In this document: positions 1 through 7,720 of the stretch, piece by piece
Position numbering within the stretch: position 1 is the stretch's first letter
Layout: every line of letters starts with the position of its first letter
Origin: JBOHTO01 sp050733695
Lineage (GTDB): Bacteria > Gemmatimonadota > Gemmatimonadetes > Gemmatimonadales > Gemmatimonadaceae
Direction of reading: 5' to 3'
Assembly (NCBI GenBank): GCA_050733695.1
Contig: JBOHTO010000096.1
Span: 1 to 20,968 of the forward strand
DNA: 20,968 nt
Program-made: the position numbers and the translations under genes
Notes under the pieces: generated by a model
Told to the model about the DNA's origin: nothing
Databases searched by the model: none
What the model saw: only the letters and a program-made list of their open reading frames with translations

Positions 1-78
1 GGTCTAAACGAAGGGGACGACGTGATCCTGTCGGACATGTCGCAGGTCGACGAGTTCAACCGCGTGCGGTTGAAGTAG
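1..78 (+). CDS. Efflux periplasmic adaptor (HlyD/MacA-like), 3' end only
   Basis: An open frame enters from the left edge and ends at a TAG at 76-78, giving 25 C-terminal residues. They include the segment LNEGDDVILSDMSQ and end in FNRVRLK. A GL-x-EGD-x-VILSDMS tail is familiar from the C-termini of HlyD/MacA-type membrane fusion proteins, which bridge inner-membrane MacB-like transporters to the outer membrane. A MacB-type ATPase starts 44 nt downstream on the same strand, the usual adaptor-ATPase order, which supports the call. With only 25 residues visible, no domain can be checked; the identification rests on tail resemblance and context. Confidence 0.7.
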   Translation, partial: GLNEGDDVILSDMSQVDEFNRVRLK

Positions 79-110
79 CACGTAGAGCTGGCCAGGCCCT
101 CTTACCTCGC

Positions 111-116
111 AAGGAG
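111..116 (+). promoter_or_regulatory. Ribosome binding site of the first ABC ATPase
   Basis: AAGGAG lies six bases before the ATG at 123. It fixes that ATG as the start rather than the in-frame ATG at codon 5. Confidence 0.75.
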
Positions 117-122
117 ACAGCC

Positions 123-872
<750 letters not shown>

Positions 873-942
873 GGAGTTGGTCCTCCCACGCCGTCAGGCA
901 GGCGGGGTCACCCAGGCCGTCATTCAGGCCGTGCTTTCCCGC

Positions 943-1008
943 GGACACCATGTCGTCATTCTCGCGGATACCATGTCGTCGTTCCCGCGAAAGCGGGGAG
1001 CCATTCTC
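943..1008. repeat. Tandem 23-bp repeat with REP-like hairpin
   Basis: Two adjacent 23-bp units (943-965 and 966-988) match at 20 of 23 positions; each begins GGAYACCATGTCGTC. The second runs into a palindrome CCCGC-GAAA-GCGGG at 984-997. Its core, GTCGTTCCCGCGAAAGCGGG starting at 978, belongs to the widely distributed REP-like class written GTCATTCCCGCGAAAGCGGGAA. Related copies occur at 1708 and 13316 in this window. The unit overlaps the stop codon region of the first Uma2 gene (stop 1007-1009) and could act as a transcription or mRNA end structure for it. Confidence 0.7.
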
Positions 1009-1585
1009 AGTCCGTCGCGGAGCTGTGCCCGGTCGACCGGAACAATTCCTCGAGCCGCATCGTGAATGGACCGGCAGCGCCCGAGGGATGCCAGATCAAT
1101 TCGTCATGTTCAAGCCGCGGAAAGTGCACGTCCGGGGTCCACACTTCCACGGCGTGAACGTCGGCATCGACGATCCAGTAGAGCGGGACCCTGGCCTCCT
1201 GATACAGTCGCCTCTTCGTGAAGCGGTCGCCGCGCACGGTGCTCGGACTCAGCACCTCGATTACGAGGAGTAGCTGCTTGATGTCCTTCCAATCCCAGTT
1301 GCGGGTCGCTTCGACCGGGATCACGAACACATCGGGTTGCACGAGCCGGTCCGATCCCCAGGATACATCCGCGGGGGCGATCACGACGCGTCCCGCTGCC
1401 TCCCGCTCGATGTAGCCCCTCAGAGCAGAGGCCAGGCGGAGAACCAGCTCCTGATGCCACCAGCGCGGTGCCGGCGTCACCAGCAGCTCGCCATAGACCG
1501 TTTCGTATCGCGGCCATGGCCGACCTTCGTCGGCGAGTTCGCGCACCATCTCGGCCGTGTAGTACAGGGGGGCAGCCATGCCCAT
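1007..1585 (-). CDS. Uma2 family (DUF820) endonuclease-like protein, copy 1
   Basis: A 192-aa protein of the Uma2/DUF820 family, a PD-(D/E)XK-fold group predicted to be nucleases; the biological role is unknown. Likely active-site residues are Glu33 (YGELLV), Asp85 (QPDVFV), Glu110 (IEVLSPS) and Lys124 in DRFTKRRLYQE, followed by the conserved LYWIVD strand. The ATG at 1585 was chosen because GAGGCGA precedes it and the start MGMAAP-YY is shared by all four copies. It lies antisense between transporter genes. Its C-terminus is seven residues longer than in the other copies, because the frame runs past the usual LF-x-PI/SV end into a REP-like repeat. An upstream in-frame extension (to 1657) cannot be fully excluded. 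Confidence 0.9.
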   Translation of the reverse strand: MGMAAPLYYTAEMVRELADEGRPWPRYETVYGELLVTPAPRWWHQELVLRLASALRGYIEREAAGRVVIAPADVSWGSDRLVQPDVFVIPVEATRNWDWKDIKQLLLVIEVLSPSTVRGDRFTKRRLYQEARVPLYWIVDADVHAVEVWTPDVHFPRLEHDELIWHPSGAAGPFTMRLEELFRSTGHSSATD

Positions 1586-1636
1586 AGGTTCGCCTCGGCA
1601 TCCGCAAGTCCGCAAGTCCCCGGCATGCCGCATCAT
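1586..1636 (-). promoter_or_regulatory. Conserved Uma2 leader, copy 1
   Basis: The 48 nt before the ATG align without gaps to the leaders of the other three Uma2 genes. Invariant blocks are ACTTGCG (1611-1617 on the - strand) and GCCGAGGC just before the start, the latter carrying the GAGG ribosome binding site. This copy has a second CGCAAGT at 1603-1609. The role of the ACTTGCG block is unknown. Confidence 0.6.
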
Positions 1637-1707
1637 GGCGTACCGCGCGGCGGCCACACCATCGAAAGCGCAGCGGCAGAATCCGGCAGACCGCTTTCAC
1701 ATACGCC

Positions 1708-1740
1708 GTCATTCCCCGCGACAGCGGGAAGCCATGTTCG
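1708..1740. repeat. REP-like hairpin between Uma2 copies 1 and 2
   Basis: GTCATTCCCCGCGACAGCGGG begins at 1708 and has the stem CCCGC-GACA-GCGGG at 1715-1728. It is the same family as the elements at 978 and 13316. It lies behind the 5' end of Uma2 copy 1 and beyond the 3' end of Uma2 copy 2. Confidence 0.65.
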
Positions 1741-1796
1741 GCCGCCTCGCCGAGCAGTGGCCGGTCGGCGCTGACAGTCAGACGTCGAGCGCGACT

Positions 1797-2354
1797 TCAG
1801 ATCGGTCCGAACAGATCCTCGAGGTCGACGGTGAACGGTGCTTGTGCTCCCTGGGGCGTCCACACCAACTGCTCGCGCTCGGCCCGCGGGAACTGCGCAT
1901 CCGGTGTCCAGATCTCCACGACGTGGGCGTCGCCATCCAGCACCCAGTAGAGCGGCACCGCCGCCTCCTGATACAGTCGCCTCTTCGTGAACCGGTCCGC
2001 GCGAATGCTGCTCGGGCTGAGGACTTCGGCGGCGAGAAGCAGCGTCCTGATCCGGGACCAGTTCAGCGTTCGTGCTTCCTCCGCAGGCACGACGAACACA
2101 TCGGGTTGCAGCAGACGATCGCTTCCCCACGATATGTCGGACGGCGACGACAGGACCTGGCCTACCGGCTGCGCGGCAAGGTAATTCCCGAGCGCGAGCA
2201 CGAGACGCGTTACAATCGTCTGATGCCAGAGCCGCGGCGCGGGGCTCACGAGGAGCTCGCCGTAGACGGTTTCGTATCGCGGCCACGGACGGCTCTCGTC
2301 GGTGAGATCCCGCACCATGTCAGCCGTGTAGTACAGGGGCGCAGCCATGCCCAT
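1797..2354 (-). CDS. Uma2 family (DUF820) endonuclease-like protein, copy 2
   Basis: A 185-aa Uma2/DUF820 protein, collinear with the other three copies. Predicted PD-(D/E)XK residues are Glu33 (YGELLV), Asp85 (QPDVFV), Glu110 (AEVLSPS) and Lys124 (DRFTKRRLYQE), with LYWVLD following. The start at 2354 has GAGGC before it and the shared MGMAAPLYYT beginning. Two Ala residues replace the more usual Val-Ile before Glu110 (LLLAAEVLSPS), which should still fit the core strand. It is in tandem with copy 1 (211 nt apart) and antisense to the surrounding transporter genes. All key residues are present, so it is probably intact. Function beyond predicted nuclease is not known. Confidence 0.9.
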   Translation of the reverse strand: MGMAAPLYYTADMVRDLTDESRPWPRYETVYGELLVSPAPRLWHQTIVTRLVLALGNYLAAQPVGQVLSSPSDISWGSDRLLQPDVFVVPAEEARTLNWSRIRTLLLAAEVLSPSSIRADRFTKRRLYQEAAVPLYWVLDGDAHVVEIWTPDAQFPRAEREQLVWTPQGAQAPFTVDLEDLFGPI

Positions 2355-2405
2355 ATTGTTGCCTCGGCGTTTGAAGACGCGCAAGTCCTCGCCATGTCGA
2401 ACGAT
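2355..2405 (-). promoter_or_regulatory. Conserved Uma2 leader, copy 2
   Basis: Gap-free match to the other Uma2 leaders, with ACTTGCG at 2380-2386 (- strand) and GCCGAGGC before the start. Confidence 0.6.
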
Positions 2406-2497
2406 TGCGAGCCGGTCTTCCGGCCGCCCCATCGCGATGCCGCAGCGAGTATCGCTGTCGCGCCCTTCGCAGAAGTGCCCGATTCCGGGACATCGCT

Positions 2498-2513
2498 TTC
2501 CCGCAATCGGGAA
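2498..2513. repeat. Perfect palindrome TTCCCG-CAAT-CGGGAA
   Basis: A 6-bp perfect stem with a 4-nt loop. It shares the TTCCCGC/GCGGGAA theme with the REP-like elements but lacks the GTCATT flank, so membership is uncertain. No T-tract follows, so it is not an obvious terminator. Confidence 0.45.
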
Positions 2514-2597
2514 GACGGTCCCGCGGCTGCCGTCGGGCCGATCCGCTAACCCGTTGCAGCATGGCGGCTTTCACCGGACCGAGCGTGGCATGCTTCC

Positions 2598-2625
2598 TTC
2601 CTGTGTCGGGTTCGATTCGTATACG
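2598..2625 (+). promoter_or_regulatory. Possible promoter of permease 1
   Basis: TTCCTG (2598-2603) and TATACG (2620-2625) are separated by 16 nt, about 70 nt before the permease 1 start. The match is weak. A TA-rich hexamer at a similar distance is also seen before permease 4. Confidence 0.3.
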
Positions 2626-2694
2626 CGAGACAGTGTTGCCGCGGGTGACGCGCGCGCACCCGATCGTGTCTTTTCGACCAGACAGGAGAGCAAG

Positions 2695-5160
2695 ATGGAC
2701 CGTCTGCTTCAGGACATCCGCCACGGCGCACGCCGTCTGCTCCGGGCGCCGGGCTTCTCATTCGTCGCGATCCTCACGCTCGCTCTCGGGATCGGAGCAA
2801 CGACGGCCATTTTCAGCGTACTCAACGCAGTTGTACTCGAGCCGCTGGACTACCCCGAGTCCGATCGACTGGTATCGATCAAGCACCCGGTTCCGGGACT
2901 CAACAGCGACTGGGAATGGGGCCTGTCGTCCGGTGGCTACTTCCACTTCACAGACAACGCCCGCACGCTGGAGGCAGTCGGCCTCTACGCGCTCACAGAG
3001 ATCACGCTCACGGGCGAGGGTGCGGCGGAGGAGCTTCAGGCAGCAAGGGTCAATGCCCCGCTCCTTCGCGTGCTCCGGGCAAGGCCGCTTCACGGCCGGG
3101 CGATCGCCGAGCAGGATAGCAGAAGCCTGACGCCTGCCTCGCCAATCGGGGTTGCCGTGCTCGGCTACGACTTCTGGCGTAACCGGTTTGGCGGTGACCC
3201 GGGCGTCGTCGGGACTAGCATCCGCCTGGAAGGCGCGCAGGTCGAGATCGTGGGTGTGGCGGAACCGGACGTGGAGTTGCCAGACGAGAGTGTCGATATC
3301 TGGCTCCCGATGTACCTCGACCCCGCAATGTACCATGCGAACTCACACCAGTTCAATGCGATCGCACGACTCGCAGATGGCACATCGATCCAACAGGCGC
3401 AGCTCGAACTCGACCGGCTCACCGAACAGTTCGCGGAAGCCGTTCCCACGGCGTACGCCGGTTCGTTCATGCAGGAGTCTCGCTTCTCCACAGTCGTCCG
3501 ACCGCTGCGTGACGAGGTGGTCGGCGACATCGATCGCGTGCTCTGGATCCTGCTCGGCGCAGTGGCTGTCGTGCTGCTCATTGCGTGCGCGAACGTCTTC
3601 AACCTCTTTCTCGTTCGAGTCGAGAGCCAGCGTCGCGAGATAGCGATTCGCTCCGCGATCGGTGGTGGGCGGCTCCAGCTTGCCGGACGCTATCTGGCCG
3701 AAGGGCTGCTGCTGGCGCTGCTCGCGTGCGCGGCCGCCATCATGCTCGCGGACGCGGGCGTGCAGCTCCTGCTGGCGCTGTCGCCTGCCGACGTTCCGCG
3801 TTTGACGGAGGTCGCGCTGGGATGGAAGAGCGTTGTCTTCGCCGCGTTGATCTCCGTCGTGGCGGGAATGACATTCGGACTGCTGCCGCTCCTTCGCGCA
3901 GAGGTCAGCTACGATGCGCTGCGCGATGGCGGGCGGGGTCTCACAGCGTCGCGGGGACGCAACGCGGTTCGCCGATCGCTCGTGGTGGGACAGGTCGCGC
4001 TCGCATTCGTTCTCGTCGCAGCCGCCGGGCTCATGCTCCGAACCTTCCACAACATAGGTGCGGTGGATCCGGGGCTCGATCCGGAGCGCGTTCTGACAAT
4101 CGATATCTCACTTCCCTCTGCTGATTACGAGACATACGACGACGTCGCGGCGTTCTATGGCGAGCTCACGCGTCAGGTAGAGGCCGTGCCGGGAGTGGAG
4201 AGCGCGGGCGCGATCGCCGGACTACCGCTGGGCGGCGGCTATCAGTACGGCTGCAACCTCGTATTTCCCGAGGACTGGAACGCGCGCGCGGAGCGGTATC
4301 CATGCGTACAGACCACGTACGTTGCGCCGGGCTTCTTCGAGACCATGGACATTCCCGTTCGTGGGCGCGAATCCGATTGGGGCGAGAACGAGCGACACAC
4401 GGCCGGCGCCGTCGTCAGCCAGGCGTTCGCAGATCGCGTCTGGCCCGGCGAGGATGCCATTGGCAAAGGGATAACGGGCTACATGTCCGAGCAGCCACAC
4501 TTTCGCGTTGTCGGGATAGCGGGTGATGTGCGGGCGGCAGGACTCGACCAGCCGCCGGTGGAGATGGTCTACTTCCCAATGATTCCTGTCGAAGGCAGCC
4601 GGCTCTGGAGCCCGCCGCGTTCCATGACGCTCGCGGTACGGTCGCGCACTGACCAACCGGAGTTGCTGGCTGCTGCGGTCCGCCGCTCGGTAATCGAGCT
4701 CGATCCCGCAGTGCCGATCGGCGAGATCCGAACCATGGAACGCGTGATCGCCAGCTCGATGGCGCGAACATCCTTCGCAATGCTGCTCCTCGGGATCGCT
4801 GCAGCAGTCGCGCTCTTGCTGGGTGCCGTGGGACTGTACGGTGTCCTCTCCTACATCGTCGGGCAGCGGCGCGTCGAGATCGGCATTCGCATGGCGCTCG
4901 GTGCCCAGGCGTCCCGCGTGGCCGGGTCGATCGTGCAGCACACGCTCGCAACGGTGGTCGTCGGTGTGGCGATCGGATTGGTCGCTGCCCTCGCCGTGAC
5001 CCGCGTGCTGCAGAATCTCCTGTTCGGCATCACTCCCACCGATCCTGCTACACTGATCGCGGTGTCGATACTCCTGCTGTGCGTCGCCCTGTTTGCCAGT
5101 TACGTCCCCGCGCGCCGGGCGGCGCGCGTGAACCCCATAGACGCGCTGCGCGCCGAGTAG
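2695..5160 (+). CDS. ABC transporter permease, ADOP type, copy 1
   Basis: An 821-aa inner-membrane permease with two MacB-like halves fused, as in the ADOP family. The start is MDRLLQDIRH at 2695, set by AGGAGAG six bases upstream; the frame stays open 116 codons further upstream without family similarity. The N-terminal helix is about residues 21-45 (LTLALGIGATTAIFSV), then a large periplasmic MacB_PCD domain. A first FtsX helix group follows at about 281-304, 335-360 and 379-400. A linking helix at about 425-450 (LVVGQVALAFVLVAAAGLML) precedes a second periplasmic domain and a second FtsX group from about 691 to the end. The tail PARRAARVNPIDALRAE is family-typical. The next permease starts 9 nt later, implying one transcript. 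Substrate unknown. Confidence 0.95.
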   Translation: MDRLLQDIRHGARRLLRAPGFSFVAILTLALGIGATTAIFSVLNAVVLEPLDYPESDRLVSIKHPVPGLNSDWEWGLSSGGYFHFTDNARTLEAVGLYALTEITLTGEGAAEELQAARVNAPLLRVLRARPLHGRAIAEQDSRSLTPASPIGVAVLGYDFWRNRFGGDPGVVGTSIRLEGAQVEIVGVAEPDVELPDESVDIWLPMYLDPAMYHANSHQFNAIARLADGTSIQQAQLELDRLTEQFAEAVPTAYAGSFMQESRFSTVVRPLRDEVVGDIDRVLWILLGAVAVVLLIACANVFNLFLVRVESQRREIAIRSAIGGGRLQLAGRYLAEGLLLALLACAAAIMLADAGVQLLLALSPADVPRLTEVALGWKSVVFAALISVVAGMTFGLLPLLRAEVSYDALRDGGRGLTASRGRNAVRRSLVVGQVALAFVLVAAAGLMLRTFHNIGAVDPGLDPERVLTIDISLPSADYETYDDVAAFYGELTRQVEAVPGVESAGAIAGLPLGGGYQYGCNLVFPEDWNARAERYPCVQTTYVAPGFFETMDIPVRGRESDWGENERHTAGAVVSQAFADRVWPGEDAIGKGITGYMSEQPHFRVVGIAGDVRAAGLDQPPVEMVYFPMIPVEGSRLWSPPRSMTLAVRSRTDQPELLAAAVRRSVIELDPAVPIGEIRTMERVIASSMARTSFAMLLLGIAAAVALLLGAVGLYGVLSYIVGQRRVEIGIRMALGAQASRVAGSIVQHTLATVVVGVAIGLVAALAVTRVLQNLLFGITPTDPATLIAVSILLLCVALFASYVPARRAARVNPIDALRAE

Positions 5161-5169
5161 CGAGATTGC

Positions 5170-7599
5170 ATGGACACCTTGCTCCAGGACCTGCGCTACA
5201 CGTTCAGAACGCTCAACAGGAGCCGCGCATTCACCACGGCTGTCATACTGATGCTCGCACTCGGGATCGGTGCGACCAGCGCGATCTTCAGCGTTGTGAA
5301 CGGCGTCCTGCTGCAGCCATTGCCGTATCGCGATCCGGGGCAGCTCGTTCGCGTCATGCAGACGGCGCCCGCCGAGGGGGTCGTCGTGACGGACGGGGCC
5401 TTCTCCCCTCAGGACTTCGAGGACTTCGAGCGGGAGAAGCCGGGCTACGAACGGCTCGCGGCCTGGTATGAGGATGCTGCGACGCTTCTGGGTGGCGGAG
5501 AGCCGGAGGAGGTAGCGGCGGCCTGGGTATCAGCCGGTTTCTTCGAGACTCTTGGCGTGGGCGCCGCTGTTGGCCGCGGTCTCATCGCCGAGGAGAACGT
5601 CGTTGGTGCGGATCACTCGATTGTTCTGAGCGATGGGCTCTGGCGCCGCCGGTTCGGCTCGGATCGCAGCATTGTCGGCCGGACGGTGTCACTCGATGGA
5701 GAGACGTTTGTCGTCGTGGGCGTGATGCCGCCAGCCTTCGCGTTCCCGGCCCGCGACACGGATATCTGGCTGCCCGTCTCGCTGATCCGCGAGGACGACA
5801 TTCCGCGCACCCGCGGCCTGCGATGGCTGAGCGTTCTCGGACGCCTCGAATCAGGCCTGACCATCGAGACGGCGTCGACGTCCACGAACACGCTGCTGGC
5901 GCGTCTGGAACGGGAGTATCCGGCCACGAACACAGGATGGGGAACGGGCGAGGTCGTCCCGCTCAAGGAATCCATGGTTCGCGATGTTCGTCCCGCGCTC
6001 GCGGTTCTGCTCGCCGCAGTCGCGCTCGTCCTGCTCATCGTCTGTGTCAATCTCGCCAATCTATTGCTCGCCCGAGGAGCTGCGCGTGCGCGAGAGTTCG
6101 CCATTCGCGCCGCCGTTGGTGCCAGGGGCACGCGCATCATTCGACAGCTTCTCACCGAAAGCATAACGCTTGCACTGGCCGGCGGTCTGCTCGGCCTTCT
6201 CCTCGCTTTCTGGGGAGTCGACGTTCTCCTCGCGCTGAGTGCAGGCACGATTCCGCGGCCGGACGAGATACAGCCCGACGCGCGCGTAGTGGGTTTCACG
6301 CTGGTCGTGTCATTGGCTACGGGGATCGTCTTCGGACTGATGCCGGCCTTCAGAGCGTCGGCGGTGAGCTTTCACGATACGCTCAAGGAGAGCGGACGCG
6401 GCGAGACCGTCGGGGGCGGCGGTGGACTGCGCCGGCGCAGAGCCCGCACGTTGCTCGTCGTGGCTGAAACGGCTCTTGCGGTCGTGTTGCTGTCTGGCGC
6501 CGGGCTCATGATCAGGAGTCTCTGGAATCTCGCGGCGATCGATCCGGGCTTCAGGGGCGAGAACGTCCTGGCACTCGGCGTTTCGACGGATGGCGCTTCC
6601 CTGCCGGATGAATCCCGGCGGAACGCATATCGTCGTGAGCTGATTCGAAGCCTCGAAGACATTCCGGGCGTCCTCGCCGTGGGTGGCAGCAAGACGTTGG
6701 TGCTCGAGGGAGGTGGCGAGCCTTACGGGTACTCGCTCCCCGGACGTACAAGCGATTCTTCCGTAGCGCCGGAATCGGGGACGTACATCGTTACGCCGGG
6801 CTATTTCCGGGCACTCGGCATTCCCTTTGTGAGCGGAAGAACGTTTCGCGAAGCGGCGGACGACGACCCTCGGACAGAAGTGATCATCAACCAGGCGCTC
6901 GCTGACCGATACTGGCCCGATGAAGATCCTGTCGGAAAGATCATGCGCATCGGCGAAACCGACTTTCCCATAGTCGGTGTGGTCGGAAACGTGAGGAACG
7001 ATGGAATCAATCAACCGGCATCGCCGGCCGCCTACGTACCGGGTTCCGTCTTCCAACGATCCAACATGACTCTCTATGTCCGAACTTCGCGGGACCCCTT
7101 GCGGATGATCGACGCCATCACGGCCGCAGTTCGTCAGGTAAATCCGAACCAGCCGATATCGAACGTTACGACATTGCCTCAGCTTCTCACCGGGGCCATC
7201 GCGCGCCCACGATTCTATACGTTGCTCCTCGGGATCTTCGGCACACTTGCTCTCGTGCTCGCCGCGCTCGGCGTGTATGGAGTTCTCTCGTACGGCGTGA
7301 GCCAGCGCCGACACGAGATGGGAATCCGGATGGCACTCGGCGCTCGCGCAGGCGACGTGCTGCGAATGATTCTGAAGGAAGGGATGGTCATCGCTTTCGT
7401 CGGACTTGCCGCGGGACTTGTCGCAGCGTTTGCAGCTACGCGCGTCCTCGGGAGTCTTCTTTACGGCGTTGACCCCGCTGATCCGGCGACTTTTATGGCC
7501 GTTGCCGGTCTGCTCGCGTGCGTTGCGCTGCTGGCGATCTATGTGCCCGCGCGTCGCGCCGCCCGATTGAATCCGTCCGTAGCGCTGCGCTCCGAATGA
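5170..7599 (+). CDS. ABC transporter permease, ADOP type, copy 2
   Basis: An 809-aa duplicated permease, collinear with its neighbours. It starts MDTLLQDLRY, with the first helix at about 20-43 (LMLALGIGATSAIFSVV), then a MacB_PCD periplasmic domain. The first FtsX group is at about 277-300, 330-355 and 373-395. A helix at about 425-450 (RTLLVVAETALAVVLLSGAG) joins a second periplasmic domain and a last helix group from about 681 (TLLLGIFGTLALVLAALGVY), ending PARRAARLNPSVALRSE. It follows permease 1 by 9 nt with no strong ribosome binding site, so translation may be coupled. Its first residues are nearly identical to copy 3 (MDTLLQDLRY, then RTLNRSR), and the nucleotide sequence is close too, pointing to a recent duplication of these two. 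Substrate unknown. Confidence 0.95.
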   Translation: MDTLLQDLRYTFRTLNRSRAFTTAVILMLALGIGATSAIFSVVNGVLLQPLPYRDPGQLVRVMQTAPAEGVVVTDGAFSPQDFEDFEREKPGYERLAAWYEDAATLLGGGEPEEVAAAWVSAGFFETLGVGAAVGRGLIAEENVVGADHSIVLSDGLWRRRFGSDRSIVGRTVSLDGETFVVVGVMPPAFAFPARDTDIWLPVSLIREDDIPRTRGLRWLSVLGRLESGLTIETASTSTNTLLARLEREYPATNTGWGTGEVVPLKESMVRDVRPALAVLLAAVALVLLIVCVNLANLLLARGAARAREFAIRAAVGARGTRIIRQLLTESITLALAGGLLGLLLAFWGVDVLLALSAGTIPRPDEIQPDARVVGFTLVVSLATGIVFGLMPAFRASAVSFHDTLKESGRGETVGGGGGLRRRRARTLLVVAETALAVVLLSGAGLMIRSLWNLAAIDPGFRGENVLALGVSTDGASLPDESRRNAYRRELIRSLEDIPGVLAVGGSKTLVLEGGGEPYGYSLPGRTSDSSVAPESGTYIVTPGYFRALGIPFVSGRTFREAADDDPRTEVIINQALADRYWPDEDPVGKIMRIGETDFPIVGVVGNVRNDGINQPASPAAYVPGSVFQRSNMTLYVRTSRDPLRMIDAITAAVRQVNPNQPISNVTTLPQLLTGAIARPRFYTLLLGIFGTLALVLAALGVYGVLSYGVSQRRHEMGIRMALGARAGDVLRMILKEGMVIAFVGLAAGLVAAFAATRVLGSLLYGVDPADPATFMAVAGLLACVALLAIYVPARRAARLNPSVALRSE

Positions 7600-7621
7600 T
7601 GCGATGCTCGCGGAGCGCAGA

Positions 7622-7670
7622 GGCTCTTCCGGCCAATCTGAGTTTACTGAGTCGTTCATCGCCTCATGGC
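7622..7670 (+). pseudogene. Remnant of a Uma2 gene 3' end plus its flank
   Basis: On the + strand, 7624-7641 reads Leu-Phe-Arg-Pro-Ile-stop, exactly the last five residues and stop of Uma2 copy 4. The match continues about 29 nt past the stop. Compared with the reverse complement of 14259-14309, only about three bases differ over roughly 49. No Uma2 coding sequence is recognisable upstream, since permease 2 ends at 7599. This is best read as the tail of a Uma2 cassette, otherwise deleted, or a copied fragment, in the opposite orientation to the four intact Uma2 genes. Confidence 0.75.
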
Positions 7671-7720
7671 CCTCCGATAGACGGTTGTACAGTCCCCATG
7701 GGCGCGAGGTGAGAGACCGA

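Larger units (their letters stand above)
2406..2694. other. Gene-free stretch upstream of permease 1
   Basis: Together with the Uma2 leader, 340 bases lie between the Uma2 copy 2 start and the permease 1 start. The stretch holds a perfect hairpin TTCCCG-CAAT-CGGGAA at 2498-2513. It also holds a weak + strand promoter candidate at 2598-2625 (TTCCTG, 16 nt, TATACG) and the ribosome binding site AGGAGAG at 2684-2690. The + strand frame is open through it, but nothing in that translation resembles a protein domain, and the permease family starts at 2695. Confidence 0.6.

Noticed and set aside
943..1008. CRISPR-like array
   Set aside because: Only two adjacent 23-bp units without spacers; this is a tandem REP-like repeat.
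2347..2694. In-frame 116-codon N-terminal extension of permease 1
   Set aside because: It crosses the Uma2 leader and a palindrome and has no permease-like sequence. The family start MDRLLQDIRH with AGGAGAG is at 2695.
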